Assembly (NCBI RefSeq): GCF_014851685.1
Contig: NZ_JACVAC010000001.1
Coordinates: 682,001-746,000, forward strand
DNA from: Pseudomonas sp. PDM05
Lineage (GTDB): Bacteria; Pseudomonadota; Gammaproteobacteria; Pseudomonadales; Pseudomonadaceae
Direction of reading: 5' to 3'
DNA length: 64,000 nt
Positions 1 through 8,480 of this stretch are shown one piece after another. Position numbers and translations under genes: made by a program. The notes beneath the pieces are model-generated. The model saw nothing but the letters and a program-made list of their open reading frames with translations. It had not been told where the DNA came from and did not search any database. Every line of letters starts with the position of its first letter. Positions within the stretch are counted from its first letter, which is position 1.

Positions 1-3000
1 CATCAAGGGAAAGGCCCGGTTCAACGACGCCGACACCGGTTCCGTAAACAACCCTTGATGCAACGTCCACACGCCATTGGCCCCCAGGGTCGCCGGGATC
101 GGTTGGTGTGCAATGCCGGGCCCGGTCCAGTAGTACACGTCGATCGAGGCCGGGTGGACCACGGCATGGTTGGGCGTGATGAACACCAGGCGCTGCGACA
201 CCCCCTCCTGCGCCTCGGGCAATAGCCGGTAATAACGAGTTCCCAGCCTCAACACGCTGAAGGCCTGGTCGGGCGTCGCGCTGGACACGGTAAAGATATT
301 TCTTGGCGGGGTTGCTTCAACCAACGTCATTTCCGTCACGAACCCCCACGCCTGCCAACCGCCAGGCGCCTCTGGCGATTGACGTATCACTTGTTCCAGC
401 AACGCTTGCGCGGGTCGGGCCCATTCAGTGGCAGCCGAAGACGAAGCCCAAGGTCGCCACGGGGCTGCACTGGGGCCTGGCTGCGGCTGCGGCGCATCGG
501 CGCCCAGCAGCCACTCTCGCGGCTCATCGATGTACAGGATCAATTCATCCTGGCCGTCAGCTTGCTGGTTTCTGAAACGCAGCACCTGCTCATCCTTGCG
601 CCGGTAGACCGGGTAGCGCTCGCTATCGATAACCACAAACTGCTCACCGTCCGTGATGTAGCTGCCTCTGTTCCCCGGGCCGTGCAACCGCAGCGCATCA
701 CTGGGCAAGCCATCTTTCCTGTAACGCTCCAACAGCTTCAGCGGCCTGGGCATTGATCGCTTCAGGCCCGTCAGTGCCGGGCGCTGCGAAAAGCGCACCA
801 TGGCATTGCGCATCGTCGCCCGTGCGGTCGCGGAGCCGGCGCTGGACAACCCCTTGGGGCCAGGCACCAATGCCGTCAGCACATCGACAAAGGCGATCAA
901 CGTCAAAAAGGCCACGTCCACCGCCACCTTGGGATCGCCACTGTGGTGATAGTGCCGTGCGGCCAGCAGCAGCTCGTACACACTGATCCCTACGCCAATC
1001 AACGGAATAAACGACAGTACACCGCGCACCAGCGCCGAGCGCTGCTCACCCAGGCGCCGCTCGCGATACTCCGCCAAGGCCTGGGCGGAGCGGGCACTGG
1101 CCTGGCTACGATGCTGGATTTCAAACAACCGCGCATGTACCAGCAGCGCCACTGCATGGCTGTGGTCAGTGACGGCGATGTCCAGCCAACGTGGCGCAAC
1201 CGCCTGGATCTGCTCGCGAATCTGCGCCTCGATCTCCTCCGGCAACACGGACGCCACGCGATGCTGCACCTTGAACGAACGCACAAATCGGGCAACGGCC
1301 TCGCCTATCGTCAAGATAAAAAGGCCCTTCATGCGCAATCGCCTAAAGGTGCCCCGCGCCGATTCGGTTGACGGCGGCGCCCCGGGATAACTGGCCAACG
1401 CCTCGTGCGCCCAGCCAGGTGCAACCTGGCGCGCCAGCACCTTGATCGGCGCGGGCAAAGCACAGTCGCGGTTGAGGCTGTCCCTCATGGCATCCCAGTC
1501 CGGGTATTCGCTGATCACTGGAAACCCCTGCGCCGCCGGCCAATACACCACGCAGCGTTGCGATACCCGGTCAAACAACACCAGCATCCCGGCAATGTGC
1601 CGGTCATGCTCAAGGGTGTAGCCCACCAACCGGACGAAACACAGTTGCACGCAATGACCGTTGCGCGTCAGGTCGTCGGGGACGCGGGCGGCGATGGCGG
1701 TATTGAACAGACTGCGCCCCTGGGGGCTCAGGCCTTGCTGTTCGGCCGAAAACAGCTGCCATCGTGCGTGCTGCCGAACGACCCGGTAGCTGAGTGCAGG
1801 GCAAAGGCCAGGGTTGTCCGACTCCGGGTAAAACACCTGGCGGATGCGTGCTTCGTAATGCCCGCCGATGTCCAGGGCGGACAGGGTCTTGATCAGGTAG
1901 CGCACGCTCAGGCGGTCTTTCCAGGCGGGGTCCAGATAGCGGGCACGGTTCAGCCGCCACTCGGTCCATGGCGCCTGGGGGTCAAGGTTATGCAGGGCCA
2001 ATTGCAGCAGGCTGTAGGTGCTGCGTTGCACGCTCACGACCTTTTTCACGTGCCGGTCACCCACCGCGCACTGGCTCGACAAGCCACAAAAATGCGCGCT
2101 GACATCGTCGGGAATATCGAACAATGGGCGGTCGACATCCAGTTGCGGATAGAAGCCATCCAGGGTCAGCTGTGCGATCAGTCGCTCGCGGGCAAAATCT
2201 TCCAACTCTGGCAGCAGGCTCCAGAGTTTTTCCTCAAACGCCACGGCGCTGGTCAGGTAGTGGTTTTGCAAATGCCGGTAGCGCTGGCGCAGGGTTGCGG
2301 TGGCGGTGCCGAGCCATGCCGGCAGTTTTTTCGCCTGTGTCGCGGCAACGCGCAACAACTGTACATTGGCCAATGCCAGCATTCGGGCGTCGTCCACCGG
2401 CACCTGCACATGTTCGCGCAGCTCATCGGCCAGCAACAGCCGAGCCAGGGCGGGGTCGCTGACCTCGCTGTACAGCCGGACCTTGTCATCGAGTTGCGCG
2501 GCGAGCCGGGCATACAGTTTGACCAGCCCATTGAAGCCTTCATGCAGGACATTGCCCGTGACCGGCGCGTAGGTCACTTCCACCCCCGCTGCGCGCAGGG
2601 CACGCTGATCCCGCGCAACGCTGCACCACAACGGCGATCGGTCAGGGCTTTGCAGGCTGGCCTGCAGGCTGTGGCTCAAGTCAGCCAGGCAATTGAACGC
2701 CGACATCCCACCGTGCGCACCGCCCACCACCAGCAATACCGGCTGTTGCCGCGTGGGACGGCTGTGCCCCTTGCGCGTGGTCACCACAAACACATCGTGC
2801 AACGGCACGCCGCGGTCTGCTTCGCGCCCCACTCGGATACGCAACACACACGCGTCACTGTCGGTGCGTTGGCCGGCCAGGGGAGTCTCCAGCACATCGA
2901 CGAGGCACTGCTGATGCGCCGCACTGATCAGTTGTGCACGTCGCAGCAACTCGGCTTCGGCAAGCAGCGCCTGGCGCCGGGCCTCAAGCATCAGGGTCGC

Positions 3001-4395
3001 CCGCTTGCGGGTGCCGTCCGGGCGCTCCAGCCAGAATGCGGGGTCGAAAGCACGCTCGGGCGCAACCTCGGCCCACTGCCGCACGCGTTCGCGCTGCACC
3101 TGCCAGCGCGCTTGCAGGGCCACAAATGCCAGATAGGGTTCCGTGTCTTTTGCCAGGTCCTGGCTATCGAGCAACGCGAACAGGCCTTTTTCATGACGGC
3201 GCACCCGGTGTTCGCGAGCGGCCAGTGAAAGCCCCGGGCTAAAGCGCCCCAACATGACCTGCGCCGCCTGCCGCTGCCCGTCCCATTTCAACAAGGCCGC
3301 CATTGACGGCACCAGGCGCGGCTCGCCCACCAAGTGCTTGCGGGCCTTTTCGATCTGGACAAGAAAGCGACGGGGCTGGGGCGGTGCTTGCCCAGATGCG
3401 GCGACCGCGCGGTGATTGATCGTCAGGGCGCATGCCAGCTCGTTGTGCCACTGCCCGTCCAGCAGCGCCAATGCACTGTGGGCCAACGCGTCGTCATGCA
3501 CGATCGGGCCCTGTTCAAGGACGGCGTCGCGCCGCCGCAGCGCCAGGCACTGCCACAACAGGGTGAACAAGCGCCCCTGCAGCAACGCCCCCACTCCTTG
3601 CTGCATCTGCGTCCAGGACTGATATTCATAAAACCCACGCGCCAGGCCGGGCAGATAGGCGACGTGCAGCGATCCCCGTGAAACATACAGCGCCCCCGGA
3701 ACCGCCAGCGCCGCCTGGTTGGTCCCCGGCCAGAACAACTGACGTACCTGCATCCCCGTCCATTCGCCACCGGCAAGCCGCCGCGCCTGGGGGGTGGGCG
3801 CGTCCGCCAATTGCCGGACCATGGCAAACGCCGGTTCCGACAACTCATACAACTGACACGCGATAAACGCCTGGTCGGCAAACTGCGCCGCATACAACTG
3901 CACCCAACGCTCGCGCCGCGTAAGCCAGGAACCATAGGCCAGGCGACTCCAGTACGCCGCCACGCCCTGGTGGAACCGTTCCAGCAAACCCAACGCCTTG
4001 ACCTTCTCCAGTACCTGGAAGGGGGTATAGGGCAGTTTTCTCGCGCTGTCGTCCTTGACGCTCAACTGGGTGAATTGGTTGATATTGGCCGGTATGAATG
4101 GATCGACCAGCAAGGCCAATGCACGCTCGGTGAGGCTATTGACCTGGCCCGGCTCGGTAAACAAGAGGTGATCGGGGTTCAGGGCGAAGGCATCCTGCAA
4201 TGCCATCCGCACCATCCGTGAAATACGCGGCGCACGCGCGATCAAGCGCTTGAGCCCTTTGCCGGTTGCGGCGCAGCGCGCCTGGGCCGCGTGCAACTGA
4301 TTGATCAGCCTGCCGGGCTCGCCAACGGCATTGATCCGCCGGGTCAGCAGCGTCTGAACATATTCTTCAGGTTGAGCGTCGATAAGGTTGCTCAT
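1..4395 (-). CDS. Large dermonecrotic-toxin-like protein (partial; C-terminus beyond the window)
   Basis: The minus frame from the ATG at 4395 stays open to position 1, giving 1465 codons without a stop, so the protein is larger than 1465 residues and truncated only by the window edge. The N-terminus reads MSNLIDAQPEEYVQTLL. The style matches the very large Pseudomonas proteins annotated as dermonecrotic toxin domain or DUF6543 proteins, which are thought to be secreted or contact-delivered toxins. Two hydrophobic stretches (VLSFIPLIGVGISVYELLL near residue 1127 and VDVAFLTLIAFVDVLTALV near 1155) could be membrane-inserting helices. No classical signal peptide is visible. The gene is monocistronic here and its 3' neighbour is unknown. 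The family assignment rests on overall resemblance, not a catalytic motif, so it is moderate. Long ORFs on the opposite strand are antisense artefacts. Confidence 0.6.
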   Translation of the reverse strand, partial: MSNLIDAQPEEYVQTLLTRRINAVGEPGRLINQLHAAQARCAATGKGLKRLIARAPRISRMVRMALQDAFALNPDHLLFTEPGQVNSLTERALALLVDPFIPANINQFTQLSVKDDSARKLPYTPFQVLEKVKALGLLERFHQGVAAYWSRLAYGSWLTRRERWVQLYAAQFADQAFIACQLYELSEPAFAMVRQLADAPTPQARRLAGGEWTGMQVRQLFWPGTNQAALAVPGALYVSRGSLHVAYLPGLARGFYEYQSWTQMQQGVGALLQGRLFTLLWQCLALRRRDAVLEQGPIVHDDALAHSALALLDGQWHNELACALTINHRAVAASGQAPPQPRRFLVQIEKARKHLVGEPRLVPSMAALLKWDGQRQAAQVMLGRFSPGLSLAAREHRVRRHEKGLFALLDSQDLAKDTEPYLAFVALQARWQVQRERVRQWAEVAPERAFDPAFWLERPDGTRKRATLMLEARRQALLAEAELLRRAQLISAAHQQCLVDVLETPLAGQRTDSDACVLRIRVGREADRGVPLHDVFVVTTRKGHSRPTRQQPVLLVVGGAHGGMSAFNCLADLSHSLQASLQSPDRSPLWCSVARDQRALRAAGVEVTYAPVTGNVLHEGFNGLVKLYARLAAQLDDKVRLYSEVSDPALARLLLADELREHVQVPVDDARMLALANVQLLRVAATQAKKLPAWLGTATATLRQRYRHLQNHYLTSAVAFEEKLWSLLPELEDFARERLIAQLTLDGFYPQLDVDRPLFDIPDDVSAHFCGLSSQCAVGDRHVKKVVSVQRSTYSLLQLALHNLDPQAPWTEWRLNRARYLDPAWKDRLSVRYLIKTLSALDIGGHYEARIRQVFYPESDNPGLCPALSYRVVRQHARWQLFSAEQQGLSPQGRSLFNTAIAARVPDDLTRNGHCVQLCFVRLVGYTLEHDRHIAGMLVLFDRVSQRCVVYWPAAQGFPVISEYPDWDAMRDSLNRDCALPAPIKVLARQVAPGWAHEALASYPGAPPSTESARGTFRRLRMKGLFILTIGEAVARFVRSFKVQHRVASVLPEEIEAQIREQIQAVAPRWLDIAVTDHSHAVALLVHARLFEIQHRSQASARSAQALAEYRERRLGEQRSALVRGVLSFIPLIGVGISVYELLLAARHYHHSGDPKVAVDVAFLTLIAFVDVLTALVPGPKGLSSAGSATARATMRNAMVRFSQRPALTGLKRSMPRPLKLLERYRKDGLPSDALRLHGPGNRGSYITDGEQFVVIDSERYPVYRRKDEQVLRFRNQQADGQDELILYIDEPREWLLGADAPQPQPGPSAAPWRPWASSSAATEWARPAQALLEQVIRQSPEAPGGWQAWGFVTEMTLVEATPPRNIFTVSSATPDQAFSVLRLGTRYYRLLPEAQEGVSQRLVFITPNHAVVHPASIDVYYWTGPGIAHQPIPATLGANGVWTLHQGLFTEPVSASLNRAFPLM

Positions 4396-4481
4396 GGCTG
4401 GCTCCTGTCCACACAAAAGCCCAGCCTAAGCAGCTTGCTGCGCGCAGTGCTTTACATACTTGCCGCGCCTTTGAGCAGACG

Positions 4482-4507
4482 AAAAAAAGCCCGCAGTGTG
4501 GGCGGGC
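4482..4507 (-). terminator. Rho-independent terminator of uraH
   Basis: A GCCCGC/GCGGGC stem (4489-4494 with 4502-4507, 7-nt loop) is followed on the minus strand by seven Ts (4488 to 4482). It lies 44 bp after the uraH stop codon. On the plus strand the hairpin is followed by A residues, so it works only for the minus direction. Confidence 0.8.
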
Positions 4508-4550
4508 AAAAAACCAACGAAGAGCTTTGGGGGTGTGAAGCGAGGTGACG

Positions 4551-4904
4551 CTAGCTACCGCGATAGGTGGAGTAGCTATAGGGCGAAATCAGCAGCGGGA
4601 CATGGTAGTGATCCTGTTCGGCGCTGATGCCGAAGCGCAGCACCACCACGTCTAAAAAGGCCGGTTCCGGCAATGGCACGCCACGGGCGCGATAGTAGTC
4701 GCCGGCGTTGAATTGCAGTTGGTACACACCGCTGCGGTAGTCGTCGCCTTGCAGCAGAGGTGCGTCGCAGCGGCCGTCGCTGTTGGTCAAGGTAGTGGCG
4801 ACCAGTTCCAGCTGCGCGCCTTCGACGCGGTACAGCTCAACCTTGATCGCGCTGCCGGGGCAACCGTGTGCGGCATCCAAAACGTGTGTGGTCAAACGTC
4901 CCAT
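4551..4904 (-). CDS. uraH: 5-hydroxyisourate hydrolase
   Basis: A 117-residue transthyretin-like protein that opens the ring of 5-hydroxyisourate to give OHCU, the second step from urate to allantoin. The N-terminal LTTHVLDAAHGCPG and the C-terminal tetrapeptide YRGS are family signatures, and GDYY and DHYHVPLLISPYSYSTYRGS are also present. The length is normal. It is transcribed away from puuE, so the urate pathway is expressed in two directions from the 4905-5290 region. A terminator follows directly. Substrate comes from PuuD and product goes to UraD, both encoded nearby. Confidence 0.95.
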   Translation of the reverse strand: MGRLTTHVLDAAHGCPGSAIKVELYRVEGAQLELVATTLTNSDGRCDAPLLQGDDYRSGVYQLQFNAGDYYRARGVPLPEPAFLDVVVLRFGISAEQDHYHVPLLISPYSYSTYRGS

Positions 4905-5003
4905 GGCGTCTACGCGCCTCCCGAAGTCAGTAGAAGAGAGATCCGCACTTTTTCAGGGCAGCGAAAAAGCCGGCGATGACTGATTAAGACACTTTTCAAA
5001 AAA

Positions 5004-5015
5004 ATTGTACACAAT
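5004..5015. promoter_or_regulatory. GntR-type operator candidate (copy 1)
   Basis: ATTGT-AC-ACAAT, a 5-2-5 inverted repeat on the uraH side of the divergent region. Its partner at 5199 is almost identical. The TTGT-N2-ACAA form resembles operators of FadR/VanR-like GntR regulators. The regulator is not encoded in the window. Confidence 0.5.
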
Positions 5016-5118
5016 AAAAATCACAAACCTTGCGATCCACCCGCGCTCATTGCTTGTGCAGGCGATTGACCTGTGATCCTTGCTTTTAAACGACCTTTTG
5101 TCCATTAGCTGACCAACT

Positions 5119-5134
5119 GGGCAAGTTTCTTGCT
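5119..5134 (+). promoter_or_regulatory. Sigma-54 promoter candidate for puuE
   Basis: GGGCAA-N5-TTGCT places the invariant GG (5120-5121) and GC (5132-5133) exactly 10 nt apart, as in the TGGCAC-N5-TTGCW consensus, with two deviations in the -24 half. Transcription would start near 5145, leaving a leader of about 145 nt before the puuE GTG. RpoN control would suit a nitrogen-scavenging pathway. A better match lies upstream of tsx. Confidence 0.4.
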
Positions 5135-5198
5135 ACACCCTTTACACAGAGGCCTGCGGAAAAAATGCAGAAATGTAGGCTTACAAAGTGACAGATAA

Positions 5199-5210
5199 GT
5201 TGTATACAAT
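5199..5210. promoter_or_regulatory. GntR-type operator candidate (copy 2)
   Basis: GTTGT-AT-ACAAT, sharing RTTGTAYACAAT with the copy at 5004-5015, with centres 195 bp apart. It lies about 80 bp upstream of the puuE start and would be inside the leader if the sigma-54 promoter at 5119 is used. Confidence 0.5.
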
Positions 5211-5290
5211 CACTCATCGCTGTGACGCCACCCAGTCATTTCGCTGCCCGGCCGCCACATGAATGATCACGAACAAGAAGGAAGACTGCA

Positions 5291-6217
5291 GTGAGCGCTG
5301 ACTACCCACGCGACCTGATCGGTTACGGCAGTAACCCTCCTCACCCCCACTGGCCGGGCAAGGCACGCATTGCGTTGTCTTTCGTACTCAACTACGAGGA
5401 AGGCGGTGAGCGCAACATTTTGCACGGCGACAAGGAGTCCGAAGCGTTCCTCTCGGAAATGGTCTCGGCCCAGCCGCTGCAAGGCGCACGCAACATGAGC
5501 ATGGAGTCGCTGTACGAATACGGCAGCCGTGCCGGCGTATGGCGCATCCTCAAGCTGTTCAAAGAATTCGATATTCCGCTGACCATCTTCGCCGTGGCCA
5601 TGGCCGCCCAGCGTCACCCGGATGTAATCCGCGCGATGGTCGAGGCCGGCCACGAAATCTGCAGCCACGGCTACCGCTGGATCGACTACCAGTACATGGA
5701 CGAGGCCCAGGAGCGCGAGCACATGCTCGAAGCGATCCGCATCCTCACCGAACTGACCGGCGAACGCCCGCTGGGCTGGTACACCGGGCGCACCGGCCCG
5801 AACACACGCCGGCTGGTGATGGAGGAAGGCGGCTTCCTCTACGACTGCGACACGTACGACGACGACCTGCCCTATTGGGAACCAAGCAACCCCACCGGCA
5901 AGCCGCACCTGGTGATCCCCTATACCCTCGACACCAACGACATGCGCTTCACCCAGGTGCAGGGTTTCAACAAGGGCGATGACTTCTTCGAATACCTCAA
6001 GGACGCGTTCGACGTGCTCTACGCCGAAGGCTTGGATGCCCCGAAGATGCTCTCCATCGGCCTGCATTGCCGCCTGATCGGCCGTCCTGCCCGCCTGGCC
6101 GCGTTGAAGCGCTTTATCGAATACGTCAAAGGTCACGAACAGGTGTGGTTCACCCGCCGCGTCGATATTGCCCGCCACTGGCATGAAACCCACCCGTTCA
6201 AGGGAGCGGCCAAATGA
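5291..6217 (+). CDS. puuE: Allantoinase, polysaccharide-deacetylase type
   Basis: A 308-residue protein that hydrolyses allantoin to allantoate. It begins at a GTG preceded by a purine-rich AAGAAGGAAGA ribosome-binding site. The N-terminus YPRDLIGYGSNPPHPHWPG and the ALSFVLNYEEGGE, EICSHGYRW and GWYTGRTGPNTRR segments are typical of the PuuE family, which is unrelated to the metal amidohydrolase AllB. It is the first gene of a plus-strand run, and its stop overlaps the uraD start as ATGA, which implies translational coupling. Function is well supported by motifs and by the neighbouring uraD, alc and allA. Confidence 0.95.
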   Translation: MSADYPRDLIGYGSNPPHPHWPGKARIALSFVLNYEEGGERNILHGDKESEAFLSEMVSAQPLQGARNMSMESLYEYGSRAGVWRILKLFKEFDIPLTIFAVAMAAQRHPDVIRAMVEAGHEICSHGYRWIDYQYMDEAQEREHMLEAIRILTELTGERPLGWYTGRTGPNTRRLVMEEGGFLYDCDTYDDDLPYWEPSNPTGKPHLVIPYTLDTNDMRFTQVQGFNKGDDFFEYLKDAFDVLYAEGLDAPKMLSIGLHCRLIGRPARLAALKRFIEYVKGHEQVWFTRRVDIARHWHETHPFKGAAK

Positions 6218-6729
6218 CTGCGTTCAAGACCCTGAAACCCTCGACCCTGAGCCGCGACGCATTCGTCGAGGCCTTCGCCGACATCTACGAACATTCGCCA
6301 TGGGTGGCCGAAAAGGCCTTCGACCTGGGCCAGGACCCTTCGATCGACGAGATCGAAACCCTGCACCAGCGCATGAGCGACATCCTGTTGAGCGCCGATC
6401 ATGCCAGCCAGCTGGCCCTGATCAACGCTCACCCGGACCTGGCCGGCAAAGCCGCCGTCCAGGGCCAACTGACCCAAGCCAGCACCGATGAGCAAGCTGG
6501 CGCGGGGATTCACCAATGCACGGCCGAAGAGTTTTCTCGCTTCACCGAGCTGAACGACGCCTACAAGGCCAAGTTCAAGTTTCCCTTCATCATGGCGGTA
6601 AAAGGCAGCAACCGGCACCAGATCCTGGCCGCGTTCGAAACGCGCATTCACAACTCGGTGCAAGCCGAGTTCCAATGCGCTTTGGCCGAGATCAACAAGA
6701 TCGCGTTGTTCCGTTTACTGACCCTTTAA
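6214..6729 (+). CDS. uraD: OHCU decarboxylase
   Basis: A 171-residue protein that decarboxylates 2-oxo-4-hydroxy-4-carboxy-5-ureidoimidazoline to S-allantoin, downstream of UraH. The NAHPDLAGKAAVQGQLT segment holds the family HPDL motif with the catalytic His, and FKFPFIMAVKG and the following segment are conserved. The start ATG overlaps the puuE stop by four bases. The length is normal. Confidence 0.94.
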   Translation: MTAFKTLKPSTLSRDAFVEAFADIYEHSPWVAEKAFDLGQDPSIDEIETLHQRMSDILLSADHASQLALINAHPDLAGKAAVQGQLTQASTDEQAGAGIHQCTAEEFSRFTELNDAYKAKFKFPFIMAVKGSNRHQILAAFETRIHNSVQAEFQCALAEINKIALFRLLTL

Positions 6730-6809
6730 AGCAACCCTGGCCCGAGCGCTCATGACGCCCAGGGCCGGGCAAGCATCCCAAGCCACTCTATCTAAGGCAG
6801 ACAAGAAGA

Positions 6810-7805
6810 ATGAAAGCTTACGCCGTACCTTTCGAGAAGTTCGTCAACCTGGCCGACGCCCGCCTGGGCACCAAGATCATCTCCGTGACCGATGACTGGT
6901 TCGCCGACGCCAACCGCCTGTTCCAGCCGACCCCGGCCGTGTGGAAGGAGGGCGTTTTCGATGACAACGGCAAGTGGATGGACGGCTGGGAGTCACGCCG
7001 CAAGCGCTTCGAAGGCTACGACAGCGCGGTGATCCGCCTGGGCGTGCCGGGCTCGATCAAGGGCGTGGACATCGACACTTCATTCTTCACCGGCAACTTC
7101 CCGCCATCGGCCTCCCTGGAAGCCTGCTTCCTCGCCTCGGGCGAGCCAGACGCCAACACCCAGTGGGTGGAAGTGCTGTCGGCCGTCGAGCTGCAAGGCA
7201 ACAGCCACCACTACCACGAGATCAGCAACGACCAGGCGTTCAGCCACCTGCGTTTCAACATCTACCCGGATGGTGGCGTGGCCCGTCTGCGCGTGTACGG
7301 CGTGCCGTTCCGCGACTGGTCGTCGGTAGGCGACAACGAACAGGTCGACCTGGCTGCCGCCCTCAACGGTGGTCGTGCCCTGGCCTGCTCCGATGAACAC
7401 TTCGGCCGCATGAGCAACATCCTCAACCCGGGCCGTGGCATCAACATGGGCGACGGCTGGGAAACCGCACGTCGTCGTACGCCAGGCAATGACTGGGTCA
7501 TCGTCGCGCTGGGCCATCCGGGCGAGATCGAGAAAATCATCGTCGACACCCTGCACTTCAAGGGCAACTACCCGGACACCTGCTCCATCCAGGGCGCGTT
7601 CGTGAAAGGCGGCACCGACAGCCAGATCGAAACCCAATCGCTGTTCTGGCGCGAACTGCTGCCGGCGCAGAAGCTGGAAATGCACGCTGAACACAGCTTC
7701 GCTGAGCAGATCAAGGCACTGGGCCCGATTACCCACATCCGCCTGAATGTGTTCCCGGATGGTGGCGTGAGCCGCCTGCGCGTTCTCGGCAAGGTCGCTA
7801 AATAA
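6810..7805 (+). CDS. alc: Allantoicase
   Basis: A 331-residue enzyme that splits allantoate into ureidoglycolate and urea. Two related jelly-roll halves are visible: [23 protein letters not shown] and [22 protein letters not shown], each followed by an [17 protein letters not shown] or [17 protein letters not shown] segment. The N-terminus [22 protein letters not shown] is a family signature. A ribosome-binding site (AGAAGA) precedes the ATG. It lies 80 bp after uraD in the same direction. Urea release implies a urease elsewhere in the genome. Confidence 0.96.
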   Translation: MKAYAVPFEKFVNLADARLGTKIISVTDDWFADANRLFQPTPAVWKEGVFDDNGKWMDGWESRRKRFEGYDSAVIRLGVPGSIKGVDIDTSFFTGNFPPSASLEACFLASGEPDANTQWVEVLSAVELQGNSHHYHEISNDQAFSHLRFNIYPDGGVARLRVYGVPFRDWSSVGDNEQVDLAAALNGGRALACSDEHFGRMSNILNPGRGINMGDGWETARRRTPGNDWVIVALGHPGEIEKIIVDTLHFKGNYPDTCSIQGAFVKGGTDSQIETQSLFWRELLPAQKLEMHAEHSFAEQIKALGPITHIRLNVFPDGGVSRLRVLGKVAK

Positions 7806-7810
7806 GCGGT

Positions 7811-7887
7811 GAGTCCATTCGCGAGCAAGCCCGCTCCCACATTTGAAATGCATTCCCCTGTGGGAGCGGGCTTGCCCGCGATGGCGG
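7811..7887. repeat. REPIN (inverted REP pair) between alc and allA
   Basis: Two opposing copies of a Pseudomonas REP core (AGCAAGCCCGCTCCCACA and its complement) are separated by about 17 nt. An upstream extension of the allA frame reads through this repeat, which is why the start was placed downstream at 7926. Such hairpins can protect the 3' end of upstream mRNA. Confidence 0.9.
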
Positions 7888-7925
7888 CAGAACAAACAAC
7901 ACAACATTCGGATAAGAAGACAGCC

Positions 7926-8429
7926 ATGCGCACATTAGTGATCGAACCCCTGACCAAAGAAGCCTTCGCCCCTTTCGGAGACGTTATCGAAACCTCTGGC
8001 CGCGACCACTTCATGATCAACAACGGGTCGACCATGCGCTTTCACAAATTGGCCACGGTCGAAACCGCTGCGCCGGAAGACCACGCCATCATCAGCATCT
8101 TCCGCGCCGACGCGCAGGACATGCCGCTGACCGTGTGCATGCTGGAACGACACCCGCTGGGCAGCCAGGCTTTCATTCCGCTGCTCGGCAACCCCTTTCT
8201 GATCGTGGTCGCGCCACTTGGCGATGAACCTGTATCGGGCTTGGTCCGCGCCTTCGTCACCAACGGCAGGCAGGGCATTAATTACCATCGCGGCGTCTGG
8301 CACCACCCGGTGCTGACGATCGAAAAGCGGGATGACTTCCTGGTGGTTGATCGCAGTGGCACAGGCAATAACTGCGATGAGCATTTTTTCAAAGAGGATG
8401 AGCGGTTGATCCTCGCCCCCCACCAATAA
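7926..8429 (+). CDS. allA: Ureidoglycolate lyase
   Basis: A 167-residue cupin-fold enzyme that splits ureidoglycolate into glyoxylate and urea. MRTLVIEPLTKEAFAPFGDVIE is the usual N-terminus, and NYHRGVWHHPVLTI supplies the conserved His-rich core. The ATG at 7926 is chosen because GATAAGAAGA precedes it and because the longer frame (from 7809) translates a REP repeat. It ends the allantoin-degrading run and lies 51 bp before puuD. Confidence 0.94.
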   Translation: MRTLVIEPLTKEAFAPFGDVIETSGRDHFMINNGSTMRFHKLATVETAAPEDHAIISIFRADAQDMPLTVCMLERHPLGSQAFIPLLGNPFLIVVAPLGDEPVSGLVRAFVTNGRQGINYHRGVWHHPVLTIEKRDDFLVVDRSGTGNNCDEHFFKEDERLILAPHQ

Positions 8430-8480
8430 GAGAAGGCTTGATCACCCGACAACAAGGGTGACAGGCGAGAGGTAAAGACT

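Larger units (their letters stand above)
4905..5290. promoter_or_regulatory. Divergent uraH/puuE control region
   Basis: This 386-bp gene-free stretch separates the two halves of the purine block. It carries two near-identical 12-bp operator-like palindromes and a sigma-54-like promoter reading toward puuE, listed separately. The AT content is clearly above that of the flanking genes. No small ORF with a ribosome-binding site was found in it. Confidence 0.6.

Noticed and set aside
1405..3228. A 607-codon open frame on the plus strand.
   Set aside because: It is antisense to the toxin-like gene, which stays open through the same bases from 4395 to 1; no domain or ribosome-binding site was seen.
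5057..5072. A GG-N10-GC pattern on the minus strand as a sigma-54 promoter for uraH.
   Set aside because: Only the core dinucleotides fit; 6 of 11 consensus positions match, which is too weak.
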